NCBI GenBank assembly: GCA_036172665.1
Contig: CM069875.1
Location: forward strand, 15,655,806 to 15,719,805
DNA from: Prosopocoilus inquinatus
Lineage: Eukaryota > Arthropoda > Insecta > Coleoptera > Lucanidae
Reading direction: 5' to 3'
DNA length: 64,000 bases
Part shown: positions 39,527 through 49,500 of the stretch, in pieces
Layout: each line of letters begins with the position of its first letter
Numbering within the stretch: the stretch's first letter is position 1
The notes under the pieces: generated by a model
What the model saw: the letters and a program-made list of their open reading frames with translations, nothing else
What the model was told of the DNA's origin: nothing
Database searches by the model: none
Translations under genes and position numbers: made by a program

Positions 39527-39771
39527 GCTTAAAGCTTCAATAATAAACGGCGTGCTTCAATTTCGCCAAAATATACACGCCAGTTTTATGAGAGCCGTTT
39601 CGTCACGTTTCCACCATTAACCATCCCATTTCCCTGACCCCAGCCCATTACCCCCCGCCCACCAGCGAATCCCCCTACTTTTTACTTCGGAATGACTGTT
39701 AATATTCACTTTGTTACAGACAATAACCTACTGCCCGCAACTCACCCTTGACTCCCCGAGGTTGCTCTGGC

Positions 39772-39792
39772 CTTCCTTCTTGATGAAGGAAG
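39772..39792 (+). other. 8-bp perfect hairpin in the R2 3' UTR
   Basis: Arms CTTCCTTC (39,772-39,779) and GAAGGAAG (39,785-39,792) pair perfectly around a five-base loop, TTGAT. It could be a structural element of the 3' UTR fold. Function is inferred only from R2 biology. Confidence 0.6.
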
Positions 39793-39831
39793 TTGTCGCA
39801 GACGTCACCTAAAACCGAGGTGCTCTCCTCC

Positions 39832-39846
39832 CTTGATTTTGTCAAG
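39832..39846 (+). other. CTTG/CAAG hairpin 1 in the R2 3' UTR
   Basis: Arms CTTGA and TCAAG pair over five base pairs with a five-base loop. This is the first of three similar hairpins, preceded by a CTCCTCC tract. Confidence 0.55.
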
Positions 39847-39956
39847 ATTGGTTGAACTCCTTGGCCCACGAGTCGGGGCAGAAACAAGACCCATCCGGAT
39901 TAACATCTACTCTACCCTCTACCCCGGTCTTGTTGATGGCAACCAGTCTCTCCTCC

Positions 39957-39970
39957 CTTGTTCAGTCAAG
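39957..39970 (+). other. CTTG/CAAG hairpin 2 in the R2 3' UTR
   Basis: Arms CTTG and CAAG pair over four base pairs around a six-base loop. It lies 125 bp after hairpin 1 and is again preceded by CTCCTCC. Confidence 0.5.
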
Positions 39971-40076
39971 AGCAGGTTGAGACGCAGAGCCACCGCAAAT
40001 ACCCATGCCAACCACTTCATTAATGTCATACTTACACTCGAATGGGATGCCCCCGTTGCTGAGGTGAGCTTCCGCC

Positions 40077-40090
40077 CTTGCTCCTGCAAG
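40077..40090 (+). other. CTTG/CAAG hairpin 3 in the R2 3' UTR
   Basis: Arms CTTGC and GCAAG pair over five base pairs around the four-base loop TCCT. It lies 120 bp after hairpin 2. The fifth pair is C-G here but A-T in hairpin 1, a compensatory difference. Confidence 0.55.
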
Positions 40091-40372
40091 ATCCGGTAAG
40101 AACGCCTAATTCCTGGGACTGTCGTGGAGAGTCTCCTCTCGCAAGATTGGCCAACATCTCCCATTGACGCACCATCTTCCCACAACTGGAACTGCTGATC
40201 CTAAAAAGCGAAAACAAATTACACTACTACTCATCTTTACACCAACAAAATTACACATCCATCATTGTAATATATAATATTAATTACATCCTTCAATGTT
40301 GTTTGACTCACTAGCCATGTCCAAAGTTAGATAACATTTATGTACATGCTTTATTATTAATAAAGTTATATA

Positions 40373-40383
40373 TAGCCAAATGG

Positions 40384-40423
<40 letters not shown>

Positions 40424-40487
40424 TATTCCCACTGTCCCTACCTACTATCTAGCGAAACCACTGCCAAGGGAACGGGCTTGGAAAAAT

Positions 40488-40526
<39 letters not shown>

Positions 40527-40988
40527 TGGCAATGTAAGGAGACATGAGAGGTGTAGCATAAGTGGGAGACGGAAACGTCGCCGGTGAAATACCACTACTT
40601 TCATCGTTTCTTTACTTACTCGGTGAGGCGGAACGCGTGAGCCGTCCGCTTACGCGGCGGCAATCACGGTGTTCTCGAGCCAACCGCGCAGAGCGGCGTG
40701 AGGCCGCGGGCCCCTCGCGGGTCCGCGCGCGGATCGCCGACACATGCTCCCGCGTGATCCGATTCGAGGACACTGCCAGGCGGGGAGTTTGACTGGGGCG
40801 GTACATCTGTCAAAGAATAACGCAGGTGTCCTAAGGCCAGCTCAGCGAGGACAGAAACCTCGCGTAGAGCAAAAGGGCAAAAGCTGGCTTGATCCCGATG
40901 TTCAGTACGCATAGGGACTGCGAAAGCACGGCCTATCGATCCTTTTGGCTTGAAGAGTTTTCAGCAAGAGGTGTCAGAAAAGTTACCA
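40373..40988 (+). rRNA. 28S rRNA fragment downstream of the R2 site (diverged pseudo-fragment)
   Basis: This is 616 bp of large-subunit rRNA in sense orientation. It starts at TAGCCAAATG, the first bases after the R2 insertion point. It includes TAATTAGTGACGCGCATGAA, CTATCTAGCGAAACCACTGC, GGAGACATGAGAGGTGTAGC, a GC-rich expansion segment (about 40,600-40,780), and GCAAGAGGTGTCAGAAAAG. It stops after GTTACCA, where 28S normally continues CAGGGATAAC. Several near-invariant positions differ from what I know of animal 28S: AAATGGCTCG for AAATGCCTCG, CGATATTCCC for CGAGATTCCC, and AAGGCCAGCTC for AAGGCGAGCTC. It is therefore a decayed fragment, not part of a working rRNA gene. No 28S sequence lies upstream of the R2 element. 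Confidence 0.93.
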
Positions 40989-42010
40989 TTGAAAATTACG
41001 GGAAAAAATTGTAAAAAATTCTAAAAATGAGGGAAACAGTTCAAGGTCAACCCAAGCGACGCCAACCTAAGCAGGGCCAACCCAAGCGAGGCCAACCCAA
41101 GCAAGGTCAACCCAGATGACAAAAAAAAATTGAAAAAATTAGGGAAAAATATTAAAAATTTCGGGAAAAAAACGAAAAAAATAGGAAAAAATTCTAAAAA
41201 TGAGGGAAACAGTTCAAGGTCAACCCAAGCGACGCCAACCTGAGCAGGGCCAACCCAAGCGAGGCCAACCCAAGCAAGGTCAACCCAGATACCAAAAAAA
41301 ATGAAAAAATTAAGGGAACGAAAAAATTATGGAAAAAAAAGAGAAAAACATTCAAAATTACGGGAAAAATTGAAAAAAATTGAAAAAAATTTAAAAAAAT
41401 CGAGAAAAATCGAAAAAAATTCAAAAATTAGGGAAACAGTTCAAGGTCAACCCAAGCGACGTCAACCTAAGCAGGGCCAACCCAACCGACGCCAACCCAA
41501 CCTAGGACAACCCAGATGACGGAAAAAAATGTAAAAAATTAAGGGAACGAAAAAATTATAGAAAAAAAGCGAGAAACATTCAAAATTACGGGAAAAAATT
41601 GAAAAAAATCGAGAAAAATCGAAAAAAATTCTAAAAATTAGGGAAACAGTTCAAGGTCAACCCATCCGATGCCAACCCAAACGAGGCCAACCCAGACGGC
41701 GAAAGAAATTTTGAAAAATTAAGGGAACGGAGAAACTTTAAAAAATCGGAGAAAAAATTAAAAATATCGGGGAAAAATCGAGAAAAATAGGAAAAAAATT
41801 CTAAAAATCAAGGAAACCGATTTCTTAAATTTTCCAACAATTTTTCTCACTTTTTCTTAAACTTTCCTTCACTTTTTATTTTTAATTGCTCAAGGTCAAC
41901 CCAAACGGCGCCAACCCAAGCCAGGCCAACCCAGGTGACAGAAAAAAATTGAAAAGAATCGAGAAAAATTTGAAAAAATTCCGAAAATTAGGAAAAAAAT
42001 CAATTTTTAA
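40989..42010 (+). repeat. Nested A-rich minisatellite next to the 28S fragment
   Basis: About five units begin with GGGAAACAGTTCAAGG or a relative, at 41,031, 41,204, 41,431, 41,641 and (diverged) 41,811/41,889, spaced 173-227 bp. Each has a head of 15-bp subrepeats like GCCAACCCAAGCGAG, followed by an A-rich tail of AAAAATTGAAAAAATT-type sequence of variable length. A pyrimidine-rich interruption lies at about 41,820-41,890. Lysine-rich or Phe-rich short frames here come from the A tracts and are not credible genes. The array abuts the broken end of the 28S fragment. Confidence 0.85.
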
Positions 42011-42240
42011 AGTTTTCCAACATTCATTCTTCCGAGTCCCTAGCTGCCGCGAGCCCCCAAAGGCGAGCGGCCCAACCAGCGCGCAGCGCTTTCTTCACCT
42101 CTTCCGTCCCCAAACCAAAACCTCGGTCCATACAAAGCCTCTGTCCATACCTAACAAGTGGGCGTAGCGTTAGCGGAGCCCACTTTTGAGATATTTAGAA
42201 AATCTGAAGTGCCAGTTTCGACAATGCCAAATATTTTATA
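42011..42240. other. Short stretch with no recognised feature
   Basis: This is moderately GC-rich sequence at 42,030-42,170 (for example GCCGCGAGCCCCCAAAGGCG), then AT-rich sequence leading into the direct repeat. I recognise no gene, RNA or repeat in it. Confidence 0.5.
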
Positions 42241-42354
42241 TATTATGACAAATGGGGCCACAATCTCTGTTGCGTTTGGTATAAACTTAATAGGCAGTCG
42301 AATTAAAGCACCTAGAAGTTTTAAATTGCGTTGTTTAATCAACATTTTCAAACC
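42241..42354 (+). repeat. 114-bp direct repeat, copy 1
   Basis: This block runs from TATTATGACAAATGGGGCC to AACATTTTCAAA and is nearly identical to 42,531-42,645, 290 bp away. Weaker similarity (AAATCTGAAGTGC) precedes both copies. It may be an old duplication or two copies of a dispersed element. I do not recognise the family. Confidence 0.85.
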
Positions 42355-42530
42355 TAACCTAAGATTCTAAACTGGCCGAACACCTTTTAATTGTTACTTT
42401 ATTTTACTGTGGAAGTGTCCCCAGTGATGTGGCGTTACTTAACGCAACTAAAGACAAGTTAAAAGAAATTTCTTTTATCTCTAGCCTTCTTGAAATTTCT
42501 AGTAAATCTGAAGTGCGAGTTTAGGTCATG

Positions 42531-42645
42531 TATTATGACAAATGGGGCCACAATCTCTGTTGCGTTTGTAAATGAACTTAACAGGCAGTCGAATTAAAGC
42601 ACCTAGAAGTTTTAAATTGCGTTGTTTAATCAACATTTTCAAATC
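42531..42645 (+). repeat. 114-bp direct repeat, copy 2
   Basis: This is the second copy of the block at 42,241-42,354, with a small difference in the middle (GTAAATGAACTTAACAGG versus GGTATAAACTTAATAGG). The two copies share CGAATTAAAGCACCTAGAAG and the TTAAATTGCGTTGTTTAATC segment. Confidence 0.85.
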
Positions 42646-43112
42646 TATCACATTATGTTGGTGACATTGGTATTAATTATTTTACAGTTGATGAAGTCCA
42701 GTGGCGTGGTAGAAAGTCGCGGTTTCGTAATGTAATTTAATCTAGGGTTATGTTTATGTAGACTTGCTAATGGGGGAATTATAATAAGCGCTTTATTAAT
42801 TGAAAACAACACTGACAAGCAGGAAATAATTTTATTTTTATGTATCGGAGGTGTACGTTATTTTGTTAACACAAATTGCTTCATATTTTCAAATACACAG
42901 CAAAGTTCTTCCTGCATCGTCTTCGATTTCGTTTTTATAAAACATTATTTTTCACATGTCCAAAAAGGAATTAGTCTGGGTGTGTCAAATTAGGACTTTT
43001 CGGTGGCCATGATCACAAATCTGCGCATATGATACAGTTCCCATGAAACTCTTGTAAATAATTTATCGTGGTACGTGCAGAGAACAAGAATATTATCAGA
43101 TGTAAATGGGTT
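42646..43112. other. AT-rich sequence, nothing recognised
   Basis: I see no open frame of note, tandem repeat, RNA gene or mobile-element end in this stretch. It contains only simple AT-rich sequence. Confidence 0.5.
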
Positions 43113-43379
43113 TTAACGAAAGAATGAGGATTCTCCGTGGCGCACGTTCGGTAATTCTGGCCTGGCTGCGTAACTAACATCTACAAAATCCGCATAATTC
43201 AGGACTTGCATTATTTTCAATGCTGTGGCCCACGTATCTGATTGGCTGATCGTGCTGATAACTTTCACTATGATTTGTTGACTTTGGTCCATTTGTGCAT
43301 GAAAAATGTTGACAACAGGTTTAGTTAAGTCACCCAGCTGATTTACATCGAGGTTTCGAGTCGCACTCCGAAAGAACAT
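43113..43379 (-). CDS. Hypothetical 88-codon open frame
   Basis: This minus-strand frame of 88 codons starts at ATG. Its composition is ordinary for protein (mixed hydrophobic and polar, with one Trp) and unlike the A-rich or repeat-derived frames around it. The middle (about residues 14-65) could form amphipathic helices. I recognise no domain. It could be an exon or gene remnant paired with the minus-strand frame at 43,496-43,909, but I found no convincing splice acceptor linking them: candidate AG sites are followed by stops before this frame. Chance occurrence in AT-rich DNA remains possible. Confidence 0.2.
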   Translation of the reverse strand: MFFRSATRNLDVNQLGDLTKPVVNIFHAQMDQSQQIIVKVISTISQSDTWATALKIMQVLNYADFVDVSYAARPELPNVRHGESSFFR

Positions 43380-43495
43380 ACTTATGCATCTTGTTCAGTA
43401 GTGAATATTTTTAATAATAATGGAGAAAATTTTCTAAAGATAAGGTAATAAATTATCTATTCGAACGTAATTTGAAATTTATATTAAATTATTTC

Positions 43496-43909
43496 TCACA
43501 TCTGATTCAAAAATGTTAATTGAGGAGTCTTGAAAAGAACTTTCGATATTAAAGAAATGAACATATCAAGCATCTTCTGTAAAACCGGTGAGAAAATGAT
43601 TAACGAACCGCCAATGTACTCTGCCAGAATTGACACAAACTGCATGATTGCCACTACAAGTTGATATAGTTGCATGCATACCAACTTAATCGGCGTACGG
43701 ACATTGACAGTTTTTTCGCTCTTAAAAGTAGTAAACCTACAGTCCATGAAAATTTGAGGTTTTCGACGAAAAATTGATTGCCACGAAAAAAAATCATCCT
43801 TATACAGTTCGACTAGGCAAATCGAGCAGTGCAAGCCGCAAGTCTCTACTTCGCACCGCTTTCGAGAAAAAAATTTTGAAAAATGTCGATCTGCGACTAA
43901 AAAATTCAA
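43496..43909 (-). CDS. Hypothetical 137-codon open frame with hydrophobic C-terminal half
   Basis: This is the longest non-repeat frame between the two satellite arrays apart from R2. The N-terminal half is Lys/Arg/Phe-rich and overlaps a short dispersed motif (43,711-43,740), so it is suspect. The C-terminal half (about residues 70-137) has a hydrophobic, possibly amphipathic stretch such as LVVAIMQFVSILAEYIGG. A possible splice donor (GTGAGA) overlaps the stop. I recognise no family. It may be an exon of a gene, a decayed element, or chance. Confidence 0.2.
   Translation of the reverse strand: MNFLVADRHFSKFFSRKRCEVETCGLHCSICLVELYKDDFFSWQSIFRRKPQIFMDCRFTTFKSEKTVNVRTPIKLVCMQLYQLVVAIMQFVSILAEYIGGSLIIFSPVLQKMLDMFISLISKVLFKTPQLTFLNQM
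43711..43740 (+). repeat. Short dispersed motif, copy 1
   Basis: TTTTTTCGCTCTTAAAAGTA and the following GTAAACCTA match 46,187-46,216 at all but a few positions. Near each copy lies a phrase like GTCGATATCTCG (reverse strand, about 43,920-43,940, for this copy). This probably belongs to a dispersed repeat of the genome. Confidence 0.45.
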
Positions 43910-43956
43910 TAAGTCGAGAACGGCTCGAGATATTGACTTGCCTTTTTCACTATTAA

Positions 43957-46186
43957 CTCAATTACATAAATTTATTCCAAAAATCACAATATCTTATGAA
44001 CAACAAGAAAATCACATTTAGAAGTTTCGAGAAAATTAATAAAACAGCAAAGGGAGCGATATTTAACAGGGAATTGTTTAAAAAGAAACCTGAATTAAAA
44101 TGAATACTCTGCTGTTTTGAACGAATTATTTGTGATTTAATATAATAAACGTTTAGCAAGCTTATATAAGTACCGAACTGTTTTTAGAAAAATATCACAT
44201 TCAGCTATGTTTTATTTATATTTAGATACATTATGGTTATTTTCTTGTGACCGACATAAAATGCTTATTTTTATTATCGCATCATTTTTAAATAGGCTTT
44301 GTCAAAAATTGTACAAGCGCTCAGCGTTTCATTATCAGTTGATAGCTCCGCTAGGAGCATTTGTTCAATTTTTCACAGCGTCCGTTTAAAGATTAACGTT
44401 AAAGCTTCTCGTACATTTTTCATCGGACAAGAGTTAACTTCAATTCTGCATAAAGCACGTGGAAACGATAAATTCATATATCTAGCGTGAACTAAATTGT
44501 TCTCATTTTCACATTTCATAATAAATTTATTAAAAAACGCAATTATTTTTTTGTAAATATAGTGTAATTTAAATTTTAAATAACGGCACCCTTATCGGGT
44601 TGATTTCAATTTGCGCAATTTTTGATACAGTCAGACCTTAATAAAACAATACTTATCTTTTATTTGCATGTCAGATCAGTTCACTTTTACCCTGGATCAC
44701 TTATTCAAAAATTTGTCTGTTGTATTTGGTTACATGATCTAACCCAACGTGATCCAAAACACTTTCAGCCTTGCTGATACTACACCTCGGAAATTCTAGA
44801 TCAGTTTGGATCAGTTGGTTCGCTTGTAGAGGGGATGTTATTTCAACTGTTTGTCAAATTACATTACTCGTCCAAATAACCTTTTGTGCTTAACTCGCTG
44901 TAAAGTGATGCAAAAAATATTATCTTCTTCTGGAGATTAAATGCAACAATCGCACTTCGCATGTTTTATTTACTATTAAATCGATCACTTAAGATTAGTA
45001 CACTTTGGGTTAAACTGAACTGACCTGAACTAATCTGCGTTGCAAATGAAAGACAACTAATGTCTGAGTTGTCTTCACATTTTTCGATCAGCATACTTTT
45101 CCCGAAAAGGCTGTTGGCAGGGTTCACTGAACCATTTGAAGCTGGTGGACGCAAACTGAGGTCGTCACTTCAGAATATATTTGTAGGTACATCGGTGCAT
45201 CATCCGTTGTCACACTTTAGGTGTCTCGGGAATGCAAGAGTCAATAAGTGGGAATTCGATCAGAGTTCTATTCAGTTGGTGGCTTTTAATTTGATTTGCT
45301 AATAAGGTAAACAACTTGTGATGTTTAGGTACCTCTCAACTTTAAACGAGGGCCAAGTGTATTACGGTAATCCTGTGGGCTGACCAAGTAATGAAACCAG
45401 TGCGAGTTTATCCTAAATCGTTCGCATTAGAGAATAATAATTCGCTTACATTAAACGAGGACAAGACTTTAAAGTTTGCATTAAAATGCAGATGAAATTA
45501 TATATTTTACGGAAACACGTTTGTTCATTCACCTCAACGCTGAAAATTGTCGCTAATTTTGGGTGGCTGAGTACGGCAGCGAAGCGTTGGAGCCGTCTTG
45601 AGCATTACTGAACGCACTTGAGGGATCGATGCGCAATCTGTACGTTGAACGTGCAACCAACTTACAGCGCGCCGATGATTACAGATTCCTGTAATTCTGC
45701 AGGGACCTGTGATCTTTGATTGCTTGAAAGTTCGCGTCGGTCGTTTCAAGATGGCAGCACCAAGACGCATTAAAAATTATTTTTATTTATCGCTATTTTA
45801 AATGTTTTACAAGTAAAGATAATACCATGATGCCCCATAAATAACAATTACTGTATTTGCGCCAAGGCAGTTTCGCTTATTCAACTTTTCTCTGAGAAAA
45901 CACTTGTCTTACATAATATGCCTTGAGTTTCGTTCTCTTTTGAATTAAACAGGGCAGGAATAGTTGCTTTTCTCTTTTAAAACCGCCACAGGCGATGAGC
46001 GTGTAACATAATTTAAGCGTTAAAGCTCGTTTTCTGTGCGGAATTAATGTCTCTTTACGATGGTACTTTAAGGGTCGATATCTCGGGAAAGGGGCGAGCA
46101 GCTAGAGAGGAACGGGGCATGGTTTTGAATGCGCCTCGTCGAGCTCTATACGGGTGAATTTTTTCGCGATTTTAGGAGAAAAAAAG
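43957..46186. other. 2.2 kb AT-rich sequence, no supported gene
   Basis: I see only short, overlapping open frames of about 60-80 codons on both strands, with no recognisable domains and no tRNA or other RNA gene. A small perfect hairpin lies at 45,050-45,075 (arms AAGACAACT and AGTTGTCTT). The sequence may be intergenic, or intron or decayed element remnants. Confidence 0.5.
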
Positions 46187-46216
46187 TTTTTTCGCCCTTA
46201 AAAGTAGTAAGCCTAT
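46187..46216 (+). repeat. Short dispersed motif, copy 2
   Basis: This is TTTTTTCGCCCTTAAAAGTA followed by GTAAGCCTA, then ATACAGGGTGT. The first part matches 43,711-43,740. It is preceded at about 46,074 by GTCGATATCTCGGGAAAGG. It is likely the edge of a dispersed repeat lying just outside the inverted satellite array. Confidence 0.45.
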
Positions 46217-46445
46217 ATACAGGGTGTAATCAAATTAGTTTCACATATTAATACCGCAAGTTCCTCATCATGTAAGAGAATTAATGCTGCAACTACCAAA
46301 AGTCTACCTCAAAAATAAAAAAAATACCTAGTGGAGGAGTATTGACTCTTTTGTTTGAGAACTTTTGGTCGGCCGTGAACAAAAATAACGTTACAAAATA
46401 AACTTCCAGCAAAATTCAAGATCAATTGCTTGATCGCATTTTAAC
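46217..46445. other. Unique junction sequence before the inverted array
   Basis: AT-rich sequence with no recognised feature ends at TTTTA, where satellite homology starts abruptly with ACTGGAGTCCATCC. No target duplication or terminal repeat is visible at the junction. Confidence 0.5.
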
Positions 46446-46507
46446 TGGAGTCCATCCAAACGTCAAATAACATGATAGATAAGAAAGGATCGATTAGATA
46501 CATCACA

Positions 46508-49500
46508 GGAACCGCTAATGCGTGTTGTTTCGTCTAAAACTATTTCTAGCTTCAGCTGCGTCCGAGAATTTCGTAACTCACATCAAAGTTACTGGAGTCC
46601 ATCGAAACGCCAAATAACATGATAGATGAGTAAGGATCGACTAGATACATCACAGGAACAACGCTAATGCGTCTTGTTTCGTTTAAAACTATTTCCAGCT
46701 TCTGCTGCGTCCGAAAATTTCGTATCTCACATCATAGTTACTGAAGTCCATCGAAACGTTAAATAACATAGTAGATAAGTAAGGATCGATTAGATACATC
46801 ACAGGAACAACGCTAATATGTGTTGTTTCGTTTAAAAATATTTCCAGCTGCTGCTGCGTCCGAAAATTTCGTATCTCACATTAGAGTTACTGGAGTCCAT
46901 CGAAACGTCAAATAACATAGTAGCTAAGTAAGGATCGATTAGATACATCACAGGAACAACGCTAATACGTGTTGTTTCGTTCAAAACTATTTCCAGCTTC
47001 TGCGGCGTCCAAAAACTTTGTATCTCACATCAGAGTTACTGGAGTCCATCCAAACTTCAAATAACATGATAGATATGTAAGGATCGATTAGATACATCAC
47101 AGGAACAACGCTAATGCGTGTTGTTTCGTTTAAAACTATTTCTAGCTTCAGCTGCGTCCGAGAACTTCGTAACTCACATCAAAGTTACTGGAGTCCATCG
47201 AAACGCCAAATAACATGATAGATGAGTAAGGATCGATTAGATAAATCACAGGAACAACGCTAATGCGTGTTGTTTCGTTTAAAACTATTTCCAGCTTCTG
47301 CTGCGTCCGAAAATTTCGTATCTCACATCATAGTTACTGGAGTCCATCGAAACGTCAAATAACATAGTAGCTAAGTAAGGATCGATTATATACATCACAG
47401 GAACAACGCTAATACGTGTTGTTTCGTTCAGAACTATTTCCAGCTTCTGCGGCCTCCAAAAACTTTGTATCTCACATCAGAGTTACTGGAGTCCATCCAA
47501 ACGTCAAATAACATGATAGATAAGTAAGGATCGATTAGATACATCACAGGAACAACGCTAATGCGTGTTGTTTCGTTTAAAAATATTTCTAGCTTCAGCT
47601 GCGTCCGAAAACGTCGTATCTCACATCAGAGTTACTGGAGTCCATCGAAACGTCAAATAACATGATAGATAAGTAAGGATCGATTTGACACAGCACAGGA
47701 ACATCGCTAATGCGTGTTGTTTCGTTTAAAACTATTTCCAGTTTCTGCTGCGTCCGAAAACGTCGTATCTCACATCAGACTTACTGGAGTCCATCCAAAC
47801 GTCAAATAACATGTTAGATAAGTAAGGATCGTTTAGATATATCACAGGAACAACGCTAATACGTGTGGTTTCGTTCAAACCTATTTCCAGCCTCTGCTGC
47901 GTCCGAAAATTTCGTATCTCACATTAGAGTTACTGGAGTCCATCAAAACGTCAAATAACATAGTAGCTAAGTAAGGATCGATTATATACATCACAGGAAC
48001 AACGCTAATACGTGTTGTTTCGTTCAGAACTATTTCCAGCTTCTGCGGCCTCCAAAAACTTTGTATCTCACATCAGAGTTACTGGAGTCCATCCAAACGT
48101 CAAATAACATGATAGATAAGTAAGGATCGATTAGATACATCACAGGAACAACGCTAATGCGTGTTGTTTCGTTTAAAAATATTTCTAGCTTCAGCTGCGT
48201 CCGAGAACTTCGTAACTCACATCAAAGTTACTGGAGTCCATCGAAACGCCAAATAACATGATAGATGAGTAAGGATCGATTAGATACATCACAGGAACAA
48301 CGCTAATGCGTGTTGTTTCGTTTAAAAATATTTCTAGCTTCAGCTGCGTCCGAGAACTTCATATCTCACATCATTGTTACTGGAGTCCATCCAAACGTCA
48401 AATAACATGATAGATAAGTAAGGATCGATTAGATACATCACAGGAACAACGCTAATACGTGTTGTTTCGTTTAAAACTATTTCCAGCTTCTGCTGCGACC
48501 GAAAACGTCGTATCTCACATCAGAGTTACTGGAGTCCATCGAAACGTCAAATAACATGATAGATAAGTAAGGATCGATTAGGTACAGCACAGGAACAACG
48601 CTAATACGTGTTGTTTCGTTTAAAACTATTTCCAGCTCCTGCTGCGTCCAAAAACTTTGTATCTCACATCAGAGTTACTGGAGTCCTTCCAAACGTCAAA
48701 TAACATGATAGATGAGTAAGGATCGATTAGATACATCACATCAACAACGCTAATACTTGTTGTTTCGTTTAAAACTATTTCGAGCTTTTGCTACGTCCGA
48801 AAACGTCGTATCTCACATCAGAGTTACTGGAGTCCATCGAAACGTCAAATAACATGATAGATAAGTAAGGATCGATTAGATACAGCACAGGAACAATGCT
48901 AATACGTGTTGTTTCTTTCAAAACTATTTCCAGCTTCTGCTGCGTCCGATAACTTTGTATCTCACATCAGAGTTACTGGAGTCCGTCCAAACGTCAAATA
49001 ACATGATAGATGAGTAAGGATCGATTAGATACATCACAGGAACAACGCTAATGCATGTTGTTTCGTTTAAAACTATTTCTGGCTTCAGCTGCGTCCGAGA
49101 ACTTCGTAACTCACATCAAAGTTACTGGAGTACATCGAAACGCCAAATAACATGACAGATGAGTAAGGATCGATTTGATACATCACAGGAACAACGCTAA
49201 TGCGTGTTGTTTCGTTTAAAACTATTTCCAGCTTCTGCTGCGTCCGAAAATTTCGTATCTCACATCATAGTTACTGGAGTCCATCGAAACGTCAAATAAC
49301 ATGATAGATAAGTAAGGATCGATTAGATACAGCACAGGAACAACGCTAATACGTGTTGTTTCGTTTAAAACTATTTCCAGCTCCTACTGCGTCCAAAAAC
49401 TTTGTATCTCACATCAGACTTACTGGAGTCCATCCAAACATCAAATAACATGCTAGATAAGTAAGGATCGTTTAGATACATCACAGGAACAACGCTAATA

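Larger units (their letters stand above)
36106..40372 (+). mobile_element. R2-like non-LTR retrotransposon joined to satellite at its 5' end
   Basis: The element is about 4.27 kb. Its 3' end is fixed by the switch from ...AAAGTTATA to TAGCCAAATGGCTCGTCATC, the 28S sequence immediately downstream of the conserved R2 insertion point. The encoded protein has the R2 order: reverse transcriptase, a C-X3-C-X7-H-X4-C knuckle, and a restriction-like endonuclease. Satellite homology runs to about 36,105 and then stops. No upstream 28S half-site and no target-site duplication are visible, so the 5' end was lost or recombined. R2 normally inserts into 28S genes by target-primed reverse transcription and uses the rRNA promoter. 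This copy has neither. It is probably non-autonomous or dead. Confidence 0.88.
39527..40372 (+). other. R2 3' UTR with repeated hairpins
   Basis: This 846-bp non-coding tail lies between the stop codon TAA (39,524-39,526) and the 28S junction. It holds an 8-bp perfect hairpin (39,772-39,792) and three related short hairpins of the form CTTG-loop-CAAG spaced about 120 bp apart. R2 proteins recognise folded 3' UTR RNA to start reverse transcription, so a structured tail is expected. The end is AT-rich (ATTATTAATAAAG then TTATA) directly before TAGCC. Short open frames on both strands here overlap one another and look like nothing known. Confidence 0.75.

Noticed and set aside
39041..40217. Short frames overlapping the R2 C-terminus and 3' UTR on both strands (39,041 -, 39,315 +, 39,833 +, 39,919 -, 40,032 -)
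   Set aside because: They are shadows of the R2 frame or chance frames in its structured 3' UTR. No domains are visible.
40562..40912. Arg/Ser-rich open frames at 40,562-40,912
   Set aside because: They are chance frames in the GC-rich expansion segment of the 28S fragment.
41194..42167. Lys-rich (+) and Phe-rich (-) frames at 41,194-42,167
   Set aside because: They are translations of A tracts and 15-bp subrepeats of the minisatellite.
44966..45770. Frames of 62-80 codons at 44,966-45,302 and 45,534-45,770
   Set aside because: Overlapping frames on opposite strands with no recognisable motif, of a length expected by chance.
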